In this document: positions 25,080 through 38,570 of the stretch, one piece after another
How positions within the stretch are numbered: the first letter of the stretch is position 1
How the letters are laid out: each line of letters opens with the position of its first letter
NCBI GenBank assembly: GCA_018881555.1
Contig: JACAXG010000012.1
Coordinates: forward strand, 5,568,087 to 5,632,086
From: Amblyornis subalaris
Lineage: Eukaryota; Chordata; Aves; Passeriformes; Ptilonorhynchidae
Length of the DNA: 64,000 nucleotides
Direction of reading: 5' to 3'
Translations under genes and position numbers: made by a program
Notes under the pieces: model-generated
What the model was told of the DNA's origin: nothing
Seen by the model: only the letters and a program-made list of their open reading frames with translations
Databases searched by the model: none

Positions 25080-26195
25080 TTTTACTGAAGGAATAGATTC
25101 AAATTACATTCTGATTTTTTTTTATGTCAAACTTAAGTGTGTGGGTCTCTGAAACCACCAAGTAGAAAGGGCATGTGGTTTTATCCTCAAGGACAGAGGG
25201 CAGTGAGGAAGCGGCAACCCAGGGAATGCTGAGTGAGGGACACCAAACACAATCGGGAAGCTGAGAAGTTTGTGGCATTTGAATATGTTAAATTACCTAT
25301 TCTATGAAAAAGGCCAGTCCTCCAACTCAACATGATTAGTGGACTTTTATTCACCACCTTTTCTAAACATTGAACCGTGGACAGCTGGGCTTCAAGCAGT
25401 TGGGCAAGAATGACATGAAATTTTCAAAACATCTATTTCACATATACTTGAATTTGTATTTGCAGAATAGTAAAGTCTTTGGAAATCATCTTTAAAATAA
25501 AGATTTGTTTTCTGGATGCCCAAAGCAACTCCTTAGAAGGATTCTGCAGTTCTGAGCAGACAAGCTCATCACTTCTAGAGCTAGACTTCTTTTATCTGTC
25601 ATGAGATGGAGGTTCCAAACCCAGATAACTGAAAATTGACACACGCCACATGTTCCTGAAGATTGCCATGCTACAAACACTGCTGAATGCAGTAGGTCCC
25701 CTCAGCTGAGTGCTGTTTAACTCATGAGTAGATATTTGCAGGGTCAGGGGCCTGAGCAATAAAGAACTCATGGGATATACTATAATAAAAACTGGAACTA
25801 GCAAATTCTTGCTTGAGTAGCATTTATGAAGATTTATTGTAAATATATGTAAACATTAAGTAATAAGTGTTGTAAAATATTAGAATGTTACAGGCTTTAG
25901 CTGCTATGCGCNAAAACATTTTACCTAAGATAGGTTTTAAAATAGTCCATGAATATCCATGCTTTGCCATCTGCTTTCGAATTGAATGATCTCTCGAAAG
26001 CAGCACCATAAATATTTCCACAAATGAGTGATCTGTTCACATTATATCCCCTAATGCTATCTTATGGCAGAGCAAACAAATAACTCACATGTCACATCAC
26101 TGCACACAGCAACAATAAGGTGCACTCTGACTGGGTTTTAGCACATTACTAAGAACTGCATCACTGGTTGTCTCTGAGGATCTAACCTGGCTTTT
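25080..26195. other. Unique non-coding DNA, no gene seen
   Basis: AT-rich sequence with several overlapping minus-strand frames of 62-70 codons, none recognised. An N lies at 25912. No repeat was recognised. Confidence 0.6.
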
Positions 26196-26205
26196 TAGAG
26201 ACATA

Positions 26206-26228
26206 TTTCTTGACAGCCTGTCAAGAAA
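26206..26228. repeat. 23-bp near-perfect palindrome (11-bp arms, 1-nt centre)
   Basis: The left arm TTTCTTGACAG (26206-26216) and right arm CTGTCAAGAAA (26218-26228) are exact reverse complements around a single C. It could be a dimer-binding site or a cruciform-forming site. No flanking terminator or transposon end is seen. Confidence 0.9.
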
Positions 26229-26229
26229 G

Positions 26230-29200
26230 GCTGGAGATGCACATTGAAGAAAGAGTACCTTTAGCATCTCATTTTTTTTAGACATGATGAATTCTAATCT
26301 GGGCTGAGTCTCAAAAAGATCTGAACAAAAGGATGAATAGGAAGTAGCAAAAGAGGATTTACAAAGGTGGTTTCATAAAATGAAGTCTTAAAGGCAGAAT
26401 ATGCAAACGGAAATTTTTATGCATCGGTTATAAAATCTGCTAGTCTAGTCAATATTTTAAAATATAAGAAATTAATTTTCTATGTTTATACAATTGTTAG
26501 CTTTTTCAAAATGCTCTCATCAGCTTCTTGGGAGACAATGAGAATTGTAGCAGCCAAGCAAATGCACACACAGGGTTCACTGAAGTTCATTGACTGAAGA
26601 AAGCAGTTCCTTGTTGATGTTCACAAAACTCCAGGTCTCTGCTTGATCTTTCCAGCAAGGGACTCAGGCTGAAAAAGGGGCTTTGGTATGCTTTTGGCAT
26701 TTATTTTCTGTCTGGCATTGAGCAGATCAGTGGGTCCAGAGGAGAGAAGTGTTGAGTGGTGTGAGCAGCATACCCACCCTCCCTTGCAGCTTCTGCTCTC
26801 CAAAGCCCCACTGTCAGTCAGGTTTGATGAAATCAGCAGCTTTGCCCTAGAAATGGGCTGGTTTGGGTCCCTACGTAGGGGCGAGGAGACCTTAAAACAG
26901 ACCTTATCTCTGGTGTGGCATGGCCAGGGAGGTTTTCCAAGGCTCTCTACCAGCCAAGTGCTGTGGCGCTTGTGGAGTCTGCCCAATGCCTGCAGCTCTG
27001 TAGTGGGAAGCTCTTGGAAAACCCTGTTGTTCCTTTAATTTTAAAGTAACCACTGAAGAAAGCCATGTGGTGGGTGAGTGATGTCAAATGCTAAAGGCAG
27101 ATGAACAAAACCAGACTGGTCTACACTTGACACCACATCACTTACCGATTTTTTATTTCAAAAATGAATGAAGTAAACCACTTCTTTAATAAGGCTCCTT
27201 CGTTTGTCAGAAATAAAACATAAAGTAGTCAGAGTCACAAGTGGGGAAATTATAAAAGAAGAGGAGTAAAAGTGCACTTAATGAAGTTTTCCTTACAGAA
27301 GCCGTTCTGCCCTCCTAAAAGGAAAGAAATAGTCCTTCAGGTGGACAGTAAACAAAACTTCGAACAGATCTATTGTTTCAGGAGACACACCCTATGCTCA
27401 AGTAGCTAACAGCGCTGGCTGACTAACCTCAAAGCCAGTCTTTCCTGTGAGGATAGACCTTTTCCTTTATGCTGCTGCTGGAGAGTATCCTCTAGGGCTA
27501 GCAGTGCCTGGCAATTAGGAATCTGATTCTAACATCACAGCATCCAATGTTATATCTAACTTTGCCCTGGGGTCAACTGGTAGCATCAAGGACATTAGCT
27601 ATTGGCTAACAAATAAGAAAAATGAGGCATGGTTGTAGAAATAATAATACCATGGAATGGCACAAAGATCTATAGGTTCTAAGAAAATTAAGAATACCAG
27701 ATGTTACTGTTCTTTCCAGTTGCCATGCAACCACAGCTACCCTGCTATGCTTCACCTTCCTAATCTCCTTAACAGCTAACTCTAAAACAAGTACAATTAA
27801 TTCCCCAATGAACAAGACAGGACATGACCCAGTCCCGTGGTTACAGAAGTACTTTGATTGTTGGTATATAAACACTAAACAGATACAGCACCAGCACACA
27901 GCATGGCACAGAGCTGGCATTTTGTAAGACAAACACAAGCCATTGTTGCAAACTATGAACTTTCCTGTAGCACAGGTTTTTACGACGACTCCTAACAGAT
28001 ATTTCTTATGCTGCTTGGGAGACATCCTTTGCCGGATGATGATCCTTGCTGATGCAGGCAGCCTCTTACCCTAGAAACCCAGATTGAAATGATTGTGCTG
28101 TGCTTCAGCTGAGCAGCATGTAGAGGCATTAGGACACAGAGAGCTCACTTATGCCCTCTGACAACAGCTATATGAATAATGATCATATTTTCTCTTTTAA
28201 GACCAATGTCTCAGGTGATCTTCTTTGTTGTGGTTTTTAAACAAATAGCTTCTGTACCATATGTATAAAGACATGATTGTTATAGCTGTGCTAAATCAGA
28301 TCACTTCCGTTATCAATAAAATGGATGGTGAACAGTCACTTCTGCTTCTAACGAATATTTGTATATGTTTGTATATTTACAGAAAGTAATAAACACTCAA
28401 AAATCCCTTTGATTCTGATGTGGTTCTCATTTGCACCAGGCATAGACCCATGATATTAATATTTCTACATAGTTTCCTGACCACAGTGCAGAGCTGGTGA
28501 GCAGCCATAGAGATTATTCAATTAGCACTGAATATGAAGATACTCCCAGAGTTTCTGAGTCAGCATTTAAGATTGTATTTTTATGACTATGGATTGTACA
28601 AGAGACATGCCAGTTTCGTGCAATGCCTTATTTCACCATATGGAAAAAAAAATACATGAAAGGGGAAAAAAGCCGTTCCATTTAATTCTCTGTGAATTCA
28701 AGTTTGGGGAGAGGCATGTATTTGCATATAAGCTGTGTAGGAATAATAGTGATGACATTTAGTATTTCAAAAATTATAGCTTTCTGATATTTTTAAAGGT
28801 GTTCTTAAGTGATAAATACTTCAGTTAAGCATGATAGATATGCTCTCAAGCATTTACAAGCTGTGAAAATTCTCCATGCATCAGCTCTAGAAAATATTTT
28901 ATTGGGAAGAACAAAATATTTGTCTGTGCAGTAGGGTAGTGTTAAAACCTTTCTTTTTCAGACCTCCTGTGACTGTCCTGTCCCCTTTCTAAACTTCTCA
29001 TGGTGGATTGCTATTCCTGCCTTCAGCCCACTGCCAGAAGTTACCACATCCTTCCAACATAATCATATTTCCCAGGCTGAGCTGTCCACTTTTGATATCG
29101 TGACCTTGACAATCCTGTGAAAACCAGGAAAGAATTAAACAGCTATGTGTGCCAGGGCCTCATATTCAGAATAACAAAATTGTATTTTGGCTAAAGCACC

Positions 29201-29930
29201 AAGAGCAGACCCATGCCTGGGACTCTGCTTCTGAAGATTTCCTCCGAAGACTTCAGATGCATGGTTCAGAAATGCAGCACTGTAGCCTGCTGTGTTGGTC
29301 GATGAAGAGAAGACCAGAACTGGCTGGTTACTCCCCCAAAATATCAATAAGTGAAGCGGATGGTTAAGTTCCCACTCGCCTGCCATTTTGGCGCTTTTAA
29401 GATGGAGGCTGATAGGAAGCAAGTTAGCATGGGTAAGGGTGTTAGAATTTTATCAGTCTGACAGGGAGCAGCATCTGAACTCTGCTGTATGTAAGCCAAA
29501 TAGATCTTACCCTTGGCTTCATGGCACAAGTATGTACTTGTCCAAATTATGCTTTCATGAGTTCATCAGGTTTTTAGGGTTTGCCAGTTTTCATGCACTG
29601 CTATTCAAAGCAAGGTTCACAGAAAAAAATCACATGCTGTCTGCATAAAAAGGTTTGCGTAGCTGTGTTCTAGAGCCAACTCACACTTCAAAGTCACAAA
29701 TGATCGTGCTAGGCTATAAGTTGTCACAGCAGCAAGCACTGGTGCCATGATTTCCTATTTACTGTTTCTCAGGCACATGGAAATGCACAAAAGAATTTTT
29801 CAGCGTCATACAAACTAATACACAAATCAGTTAAAATGATATTTTAACATTCTGATTATATACTTAGATTATTAATTGCTCGTCCAGCCTTCCTTATATT
29901 TTGCCATCTTCTCATTATCTTGTTATTGCA
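26230..29930. other. Unique non-coding DNA, no gene seen
   Basis: The largest frame is 139 codons on the minus strand (27606-28025), Cys- and Leu-rich and not recognisable. Others (121 and 116 codons near 26621-27038) overlap each other on opposite strands and look accidental. No repeats recognised. Confidence 0.6.
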
Positions 29931-29939
29931 GTGGATGAT

Positions 29940-30245
29940 AAGGGAGAAAGACAAACCTGAACGGTATTCTAGCCAGAGGGGCATTTAAAATATTGCTCTG
30001 CACCTGGGAAGCAGGTTTAATTACTGGTGCTGTCAAAATGTTTTAATGTAAACAGGTTTTCTGATGGATCACTCTGTGAACTATCATCCCCCAAACACAA
30101 TCCACTTTATGGTGGGGCTTAAAACGCAGGTATCAGAGCAATGAAGCTTTTATGATTAAAGATGCTTCATCTGCTTTTAATGCCTCAAATTATAGAAACT
30201 ATAACAAGCCTTCACATCAAAATTTAAATAGGATTAAGAGTCTAA
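29940..30245. promoter_or_regulatory. Candidate conserved non-coding element (unverified)
   Basis: A complex, repeat-free stretch with many developmental transcription-factor-like words: TTTAATTACTGG, AATGTAAACAGG (forkhead-like), TTTATGATTAAAG, CTGCTTTTAATG and AATTATAG. This texture resembles vertebrate conserved enhancers, but conservation cannot be seen in a single sequence. This is inference only. Confidence 0.25.
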
Positions 30246-30269
30246 AACTCTCTATAAAGTAGGTGTCAT

Positions 30270-30340
30270 AGGCCTGATTCATTCTGAGATGGTACAGAGT
30301 GCAGACATAGGAGGGAGGCAGCTCCTACTTTCTTTTGGGC
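30270..30340. repeat. Possible ancient amniote repeat scrap ('GGCCTGATTC' type)
   Basis: TCATAGGCCTGATTCATTCTGAGATGGTACAGAGTGCA resembles the start of an old reptile/bird repeat (GGCCTGATTCTGAGCTCAGTTACAC). The rest has decayed beyond recognition. Confidence 0.25.
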
Positions 30341-30344
30341 AGTC

Positions 30345-33300
30345 TGAAATTGGTCTAACTGTCGGTGTGTATTAAAGAGACTGAGAGTGCCCTAACCTGT
30401 ACACCAGAGACAGTCTTTGATGTACCAAGGGAATAATGTGATTGCCTCAGCCATGCCTTGTCTGTTGTATAGTGCTGCTCTCTCTGGAGACCTTCCTACA
30501 AGGCACCCCAGCACTGGCAGCTGCTCTCTGCCCGGGAACACTGCTCGATTCCTCGGGGGGACTTCAGGACCTTTAAAGTAGGCAATGTACCTCCTCTATA
30601 TCTATTCCAATAGAGGTTTCACCATAAAAACACCTGCACATGAATTCAGAAATGATTCTGATTACTCTGTTGTATTTGATTTTTGTAAGCATCTTATCCT
30701 GTTCATGTTACTCTTGGTAATAACTTCTGAGAGCAGGTTTCATATAAAGCAGTGTTTGTCAAAAGTAGATTTAAAATCTGTAATTATAACATTTGCTTCC
30801 ACAACATATTTATATTCTGCTCATCCATTCAAGATACAGAAACATGGATCTTATTTGACCAGGCACCATTAGGTAAGGAACCTCAGCTTTCAGATGTGCA
30901 TACTACCTCAGAATTTAGAGAAAAAAAAAGCAAAATAAATGAAATTATTTCACGTAGGTGGTACATGAAAGAGGAACCGCAATTCATCTTATAAATTATT
31001 CATGGTGAATTATTCACTTGACTCATATAGAGACAAAGAAGGTACTTTTTTATACTATAAAATCTACTCAAACTTAAAACCTGTATTAATATGAAGTAAT
31101 GTGTGATTATAGTTGGAGATGTACTTTTAAATAATTTTTGTGAAATCTGAGTTTTACTAAAGACACTTCTTATTAATTATGCACTCTGTTTCCTGATAAG
31201 AGTAGTCACATGCAAAGTGTGCAAGTGAAATGCAGAATTCAAGAAAAACTAAACGTCACACAACTTTGTAGATCAAAGTTCTTTCAATCTTTCGGGAGAT
31301 GAAGCAAACAAGAAAAGTCCAAAACACTCTAAGGGCATTCCTCAAGATTTCTGATTTCTGTTGTGAGACCACAGCCTTCTCTGTGTGTACCACGGCAGAC
31401 TTTACAAACTGTTTCCATTTTTGGTAATACTTAGTAGCACAGCCTCATAAGATCCTTTTGCTAAATTATGGAAAGTCAAAGCCCTGATCCTTCCAGCCTT
31501 TAATCATGTTAAATATGGTACTGTGAACATTCCCCGTGATTTATTGCCAGATTTATAGTTCAGGTAAGTGAAAATACATACATATCTGTATGTTAGCAGC
31601 CTTAGAAACACAGGATGGAAACTTTTAGTCAATCAAGGCCAGTTTTCCAACACTGAAACGCTACTGTCAATAAGTGCCCTACCGAAACAGAGTTCTGCAT
31701 TCAAAACAATCCTTTTATTAGTAGAAATCTCTTCCAGAATTTCACTACTATGAGAACTAGAAACATTTCCCCCTAGTTTCTGTTCTATATTCATTCATAT
31801 TTGTACCATTTTGTCCTACTTCAACATGTTAGGATCAGGACTGAAATTGAAGGTGCTCTAAATTCGATTAATACTGCACTTTCTTAGCTGAGATACAATG
31901 TCACACATCTCACACTTGACTAAACACCACTGCATCGATGAAAACTCCAATAACTAACATCCTTTGCTGATCAAACATAAATGTGCTAAATGAGAGAAAC
32001 TGAAGTACTTGGCAGCTCCAGAAACCTGTTTTACACATGTAACAGCATGGACTGGAAAGCTGTAATAACAGCATGTTACCTCTCTACTACACACACTAAC
32101 TGGTTTCCATGATGATCTCATATTTCAGGGCAAATACTAACACTGGGCAAACTGGATGGCTGGTCTAGATGTTGGGATGGGACGTTACAACCTTTCTCTA
32201 GCGATGACGGCAGTAAACCCTTCCAGATTTACAAGATCATTGCCATATTTTGTCTTTCCCAGGAAGCTGTTGGCCCACCAACTCAACAGTCAGAAACCAA
32301 TGTCATACTTTAATTTCCCTTTCTCCAGCGAACATAGATGTTGACGTAATATTGCTGGGCATGTTATGGGCTCCTCTTGGTCCACTTTACTAAAACACCA
32401 GTAGCCAGCCCCTGCAGGTAACAACGGGTTACACCACACCATGCACACTATTACCCAGATTTTTATGCCAGCAGAGTCCACATTTCCTGTAGAAGTAGAA
32501 GCTAAAATCTGTATTTTATGAATGAAGGGGAAAAGAAAAGAAAGTGCAGTTTACCATTTAAAATCAAAACTGTATTTGCAATAAACTTATAAAAATGGGG
32601 GTTAAATTGAGATTCCAGAGTTGTCTAAAATCACTCAATGATATTCAAATTCATACTTTTTTCCTGTATATTTGTTAAGATGGCTTATTTGTTTTAATCA
32701 GGGTCTTCTCCATTGCTCCTACAAACCAGTGGGTTTAAGGCCAATATGAACTTTAGCCATAACAGTCATGATCCATTGCAGTAGCAGGATTGTCACTAAG
32801 AAGAAGATTGATAAATTGATCCAAAAGAAACCTGATTTGCAAAGTTGTGCCCAGACTTCTTCAAAAGGATGGCAGATATTTCATTCAGTTCCCTGGATAC
32901 NAAATTTGTTCTGAAGATACCTTTTTACTTCAATTTATGAATAACTGCAAGATCTAAAACTATCTTTTGTATAATTCATTAATATTAATAGGTTTGAATT
33001 TCATTCAGATAGTTTAGAGCACTAGTTATTTTCAAGGAAACAGTATAAATCAGTAAGATATTAATCATTAAGTTGTGTTGCTATTGTATTAATTTATTAC
33101 GTCATCCAATACTAGCAGACACTCATCGCGGAGTTTCTATTTTGAGCCCTAACCAGATGACCTCCTGTCTTTAACAGTACTTTTGCTTAAAAGGATGCTT
33201 TTGAATATAGAAATGGCAATTAGAAGTTGTAATTACAATGCAGAGTCTTAGCATAATTTGTCTCACCTCACTTTTTGCTTTCTGTCAAGAAATCCTCGTC

Positions 33301-36300
33301 TTTTTCCCTTTCAGATATATTTCTATGAATTACTATGAATTGAAAGCACACAGTCTTTTGTGATTTACACTAACCTTTAAACTTTAAATCCAAAGAATTA
33401 AGTGCACTCTCACAAAGGATTTTTCCTTCCCTAGACACATATTACAGACAGGCCTAAGCTGCTAAGTTTGCACCTGTACCTTCATTTTCTTTATAGACAT
33501 TAGGAAAACAACCAATAATCTGTATTATTAAAAAAAAAACAACCAGACTTAATGACAAATAAGAAGACAATTTAAATNGCTTTTTAAATTATTTGTTCTA
33601 GGGAAAGATTATCTAAAGTTTCTACTCCGGAAGATCCAAAATACAGCTATGAGATCCATAGCTGACCATCTCCTAATCCAAACAAGGCAAAGCAGAGAGC
33701 AGGAAGCTCTGTGCCTCTGCTCCTTTCCTGCAGCTAAGCAGCCCCTTTGTTCCTTCTAAAAGTAATCAAAAGGGATTGGACATTGCTAGCAGACAGACAT
33801 AGAACTGTCATCACAATACTAAAACACAGAAAATAAATGTAGAACAATCTGAGAAAGACTAGCCTTGAAAAATCAGCTTTTATCCTTCAGTTAATTAATT
33901 CTGGAGAAAATTTTTGATGAAATCTCATTTTTAACCTTGCTGTCAGTTGGTGAATCGGCCTGTTTTTCTCAAGTGGGTGTTGGCTGATAGCAATGTCTTA
34001 TGTCATACATCTTCAAAGACTTCTATTTTTTAGAAGAAGACTTACATTGTGAAAGGACAGGAGGTCTTTCGAAATTACTGTACAATGCATATATTTAAGT
34101 TTACTCGTAAGATTTTTCAAGACGTGTTCCCCACAATGCGCCTCTCATGAAAGGTTTTTTTGATTTATCACTGAAGCAACAATTTGAACGTCCTTTTCAG
34201 AAAGCACAGCTTTTTGTAGAACAAATTATTTCATGAATATCAAGCAAAGTAATTCTTTTTGTGTTCTTAACCCAAAACTTCTATTTTTGGGGGGAGAGGG
34301 AGAAGGAGAATACTGGTCAACTAGCACTTGTTACTAGCTGAAAAGAAAGAGAATTACTTTGGCTACTGTGAGAGGGACGGGATACTTATACCTGGAAAAC
34401 AGTTCTTGCAACTACTTTCTAAAATGATTCAGAATTACACAGAACACACTGAAGAGTTGTTTCTATATGAAACATCAGCTTGGACGTCTCACATTTTATG
34501 GAGTGAAAACAAGTATGCATTTTTCTCTAGAGGACCGTGTTGTGGGAACATTNGCGTTACAAATATGACATAGGTTTTTGTATACTTTGGGTGCTTTCTG
34601 GAAAATGACCCTGTATCCTAGGTTTGAAATTTATTATGTATTAATTGCAGCTCTGTGTTTACACAGAGAAGAGGAGGCTACCTAGTACTTACATTTTTGC
34701 TAAGAAAAATCTTGTGGGAATGTGAAACACTGTCTTTGGCTGTTCCTTTATCAGGAGACAGAAATGCAACAAAACACATGCAAGTTAATCTGCATTTGAG
34801 CTGTGTCAAATGTTGGATTGTAAGTGTACATTATGCCTACCCAATTACTATTTTGTGTGAGGGAAGAGTAGAACAGCAGTGCTAAAATTTTGCACAAAAT
34901 TCAAAGTTAGCAAGTTTTTACAGATAAAAAGGTGTCTTTAAAAGACCTTTCTACAAATTTTATAGGGTACAGACAAATAAAAACAATGTACAGACAAATA
35001 ATGTGTGGATTATTTAAGCCTTTGTATTATTGCTGAGTGAGGACATTTTCTTCATGGTTCTATAGCTCCTTGTTAAGAGCAGAAGTTTTACAAAAGGCTT
35101 ACATATTGACAGTCACTAATAAACTCCCATCTTATCAAAGAAAATTTCAGTCCTGGACACAGAAATTGTATTACAAGTTAAGATCCATCTCCTGTAAGCT
35201 AGCTGCAGGTCATCTGAAAATGTCCCCTGAGACACTGTGCACCTTGGATCCTGCCACAGAGGACCAGAAGCTTTTATTCATGTTCTATAAGTATTGGTCA
35301 GGGTACTTGTCTTTTCAATCTCTGTAATCTCTCCCTCTGTGAAATTCCAAGAATCAATTTTTTTCCCATATGAGGGTCAGCATGGACACAGAGGCATAGC
35401 AGAAATGATGGCTGACCACAGTACCAAGATGTGGACCATACTCATGGACTGAACACAGGCTGAGGACTTCAAGGACTCACAGCCTTTCAGATGCTGGTCT
35501 GTACCATTACCACAGTGCCTCAATGCCTCAAAGCAACCCACTGGTGCAAACTCCTCTGGCTGTGACCACTCAAAAATAGAAACACAGACCACCGCACACA
35601 AATTCCAGATTAGGTATTTTTACAGCCACACTTGGTACAGAAGCCAGGTTTCTTGTATTTTAGAGAGTGCTGAATATGACCTTCTCTGTGGTCCTTGCTT
35701 TCAAACAGCAGAATGGTTAAAACACATTACAAAACCCAGATATCTATATCCATCATATTTGCTGCATTGCTGCTACCTACCCACCCTTCCAGTTAAGCTC
35801 AGGAAGCTGGTTGTGGAGTAAACCTAATTAAAATATTGCCATACGTTTCATTCTAATAAAAGATTAAAATTTTTTTTTATTTCTAAATAAAATGCAGCAC
35901 ATGAAAAGATATTTCTCTGAGTGATAGCTGAAAATCCATTATCTGTAACATGTGCAGCAGAAATTCCACATTCGTGCTCATCATAGCATTAAGGGCCTGA
36001 GGAAAATCTATTCAATTCAGTGACCTATTATCCATGCTATTTGTTTGGATGCAGCCAACACTTTTTTATTTGGATAAAACTCAGCTTTAAACATNTTTAA
36101 GATTTCTTTACCCTTTTAAGGGAAATACAAAAGATATGCTGTACTGCAGTTTTATATCATGCTAAAATGGTATAGCGTGAATCATTCAAAATGCACTGCA
36201 AAAAAAAAAAACCTGTTCCCTGTACATCAAGGAAATCAGTACTTAAGAATTAGAATGATGAAAAATGGAACTTGCAAAGTACTTTAACACCTGAAATGGA

Positions 36301-38070
36301 AATATTATGGTTCACAGTTTTGAAGCACAGCAGTGCCTGCAGATACAGAAAGGTACCTCGTGAAATTTCAGAAGTCCCCACACAGGTCTTCAACCCACAT
36401 TTCTGTCAATACGAATGTCATGCTGGACACATACATCTGCACCTTTAACTTTTGGTCCCCCTATTCCTTTGTTTGTAACACAATATCTCTGCATAGAAGC
36501 AGCCCATCTAGAAAACAGGGCAATTTCCCACACCCTCTTATTCCAGGGTTTCTGCAGCCTTTTTTCCTCAAGTCGTTGGTGTGCCTGGATCCGAGCAAGC
36601 TCAGCCAGGGCTGCTCTGAAGGAGCAGAGGGCCAACCCTGCAAAGCACTCTCAGTGTGGCAGCATTATTTGCTCAGTTGTCTACTGACAAGCAGCAGCTT
36701 GTCCTCTGACAGGCAGCCACTATATGGGTTTTGTTGACTGTGACTACAGGGCAAAAATCCCAAGCAGTGATGGTTTTGGCTGCAGTCACATTGGAAAGAG
36801 CCCAGTTATTCCTCTTCTCTCTCCTGCTGAGACTGGCAATGTGCACCTTAGGAAGGTACTGTCCCTATGCAATGGATGCAGACTTAGTAGTTAGTAGGCA
36901 GAATACAGAACACAATTTTTGGCAGTGTGCTGTATTGAATATGGTTGAACTGCAATGGTATCAATGAAGCTGCCTTCACTACTGACTGCTCTCCACTGCA
37001 TAAGATAAGACCACTCACAGTTAAAAGTTCTTTCTTCATCTGTCTTTGGGGGCCAGAGTTATGGAGGCACTTGTGAACACTAAAATCAAACTGGAATTAT
37101 GTCTAGAAGTTTTTCAAAGTCAGGGTGTTAATGACTCCAGTGCTCACAAGAAGTATACTTCTTTTATATTTAGTGCTTTATGGTAGTATTATAACAATAA
37201 GATGTGTACCACTCCACTTAGACTTTCAGCTTTTAAGGCACACTGTTCAAACCATATAACCCATGGATAAATTTGTCAGTGGGTGGGAGTGTACTCAAGG
37301 AAGAGATTAATAAGAGAAGAAAGAAAAACAGGTTGCAAAAGGGAGTTAAGGGAGGAGAATCTCAACAGGGATACAGAACCATAGAAACTCCCTTAAAATT
37401 TCCTTTTAAAATGTTAATAAAGGCTAGTAAGTACAGAAGCGACCTGAGAGAACAAGACAGATGTAAATATTAAGAAGAAAGTAGTAGCTAACCTTCAGGT
37501 TTTGGATTAACATGTGCTATGATTCAAGAAAGTCCATGAAAGCCCATCAACTACAGTCTCTACTCCTTTCCTTTCTCCCAGTCCACATAGCAAGGACAGT
37601 TTAATACTCAGCCTAAATGGCTTAAGTATTGGCTTTTACACAATTTCACTGCTTTTCTGTCACCAGGGCTACAGCTATGACTATTGCTACTACTGGTAAA
37701 GAAATAAAAGTTCAGCTTTTGCTGAGTGCTTTGAAGTATTTAGGCAGACAATGCAGACAATTAAATGAAAAAATAATCATCAGTTTTTTCCCAAGGAAAA
37801 TCTAAGACAATTCAATGTCAACATTTTAGAAACAGATTATATAATATTTGGTGGATATGAGAGAAGAATGGACTGTTAAAGCAGAAAGTCAGAAGTGACT
37901 ATTGTGAAATATCTTTCTTCAGTTAAAAAGCAATTTCTGGTGGGAATATAGGCAGTACTGGAATATAATTATTTTTGTTTTCCCTAACGAGATTAAAAAA
38001 AAGTAAGTTCAGGCAAAAACCTGCAAAAATTAATTGTCTTTACTGATGGTATTTAATGCTTTTTGTAACT
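30345..38070. other. Long AT-rich unique stretch, no gene seen
   Basis: Nearly 8 kb with no recognised repeat and no frame above 134 codons. The frame of 134 codons at 36333-36737 is overlapped by 81- and 60-codon minus-strand frames. A full splice-donor word CAG|GTAAGT lies at 31561-31569 (plus) with no supporting exon. Ns lie near 32901, 33578, 34553 and 36095. Poly-A runs lie near 33529 and 36199. Confidence 0.6.
34968..35001. repeat. Interrupted 13-bp direct repeat
   Basis: TACAGACAAATAA occurs at 34968-34980 and 34989-35001, separated by 8 bp (AAACAATG). It is probably a small local duplication. Confidence 0.9.
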
Positions 38071-38075
38071 AAATT

Positions 38076-38225
38076 TCAAAGCACTGTATTGGGAGTTCAT
38101 CACTATCATCTTCATTTTATAGACATGGAAGTTGAGATACACGATCAGAACCAGTAGGTTACAAAAAATATGTATCCAAGAAATTGCCAACACTGAAGAA
38201 CAGATTGTGGAACCAGCAGGCAAAT
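38076..38225 (-). repeat. L2/MIR-type fragment, reverse orientation
   Basis: The plus strand reads CAAAGCACTGTATTGGGAGTTCATCACTATCATC, then TTCATTTTATAGACATGGAAGTTGAGATACACGATC and, further on, 'AGATTGTGGAACCAGCAGG'. This parallels the reverse-complement L2/MIR order AAAGCACTTTACAA ... ATTATCCCCATTTTACAGATGGGGAAACTGAGGCACAGAGA ... GTGGCAGAGCCGG. Blocks are in order but diverged. The end points are approximate. Confidence 0.5.
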
Positions 38226-38394
38226 GGATATAAAGAAGAGAGAGAGTGCACATGTAAGCCATACTAAGCAGCCCACACGGTTGCTATTCATCTATTATCC
38301 TCCACACATAATGATCTCTCTTAGAGCAAAAAGTTAGCCATACAAATCTCTTTCTCTTTCTTATTGCACATAATTGTTTTCCTTTATTTGATAA

Positions 38395-38570
38395 AACAGA
38401 CTTAAATTACTGCTGCATTGTCAGATTATGTGTCTCTGGCCTATTTTATCAAATGCATTGGCTAAATCTGTGTCAGGCGACAATTTTGCCTGGTTGGATT
38501 TAATCTAACTGTCAGACACATAGGCCATTTCATCAGTGCGTCCATTAGTATGTAACACCATTCCGAATTC
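38395..38570. promoter_or_regulatory. Candidate conserved non-coding element with internal hairpin (unverified)
   Basis: A repeat-free, complex stretch containing CAGGC (38474-38478) facing GCCTG 9-10 bases on, flanked farther out by TAAATC and GATTTA, so it can form an interrupted hairpin. It also holds two similar direct blocks, GGCCTATTTTATCA and GGCCATTTCATCA, about 80 bp apart. It could be a conserved enhancer. Conservation itself has not been tested. Confidence 0.3.

Noticed and set aside
27606..28025. 139-codon minus-strand open frame rich in Cys and Leu
   Set aside because: It looks superficially membrane-like but has no family signature, no splice or promoter context, and AT-rich frames of this length are expected occasionally in 64 kb.
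36333..36737. Overlapping plus (134, 90) and minus (81, 60) codon frames
   Set aside because: Mutually overlapping frames on both strands with no homology pattern.
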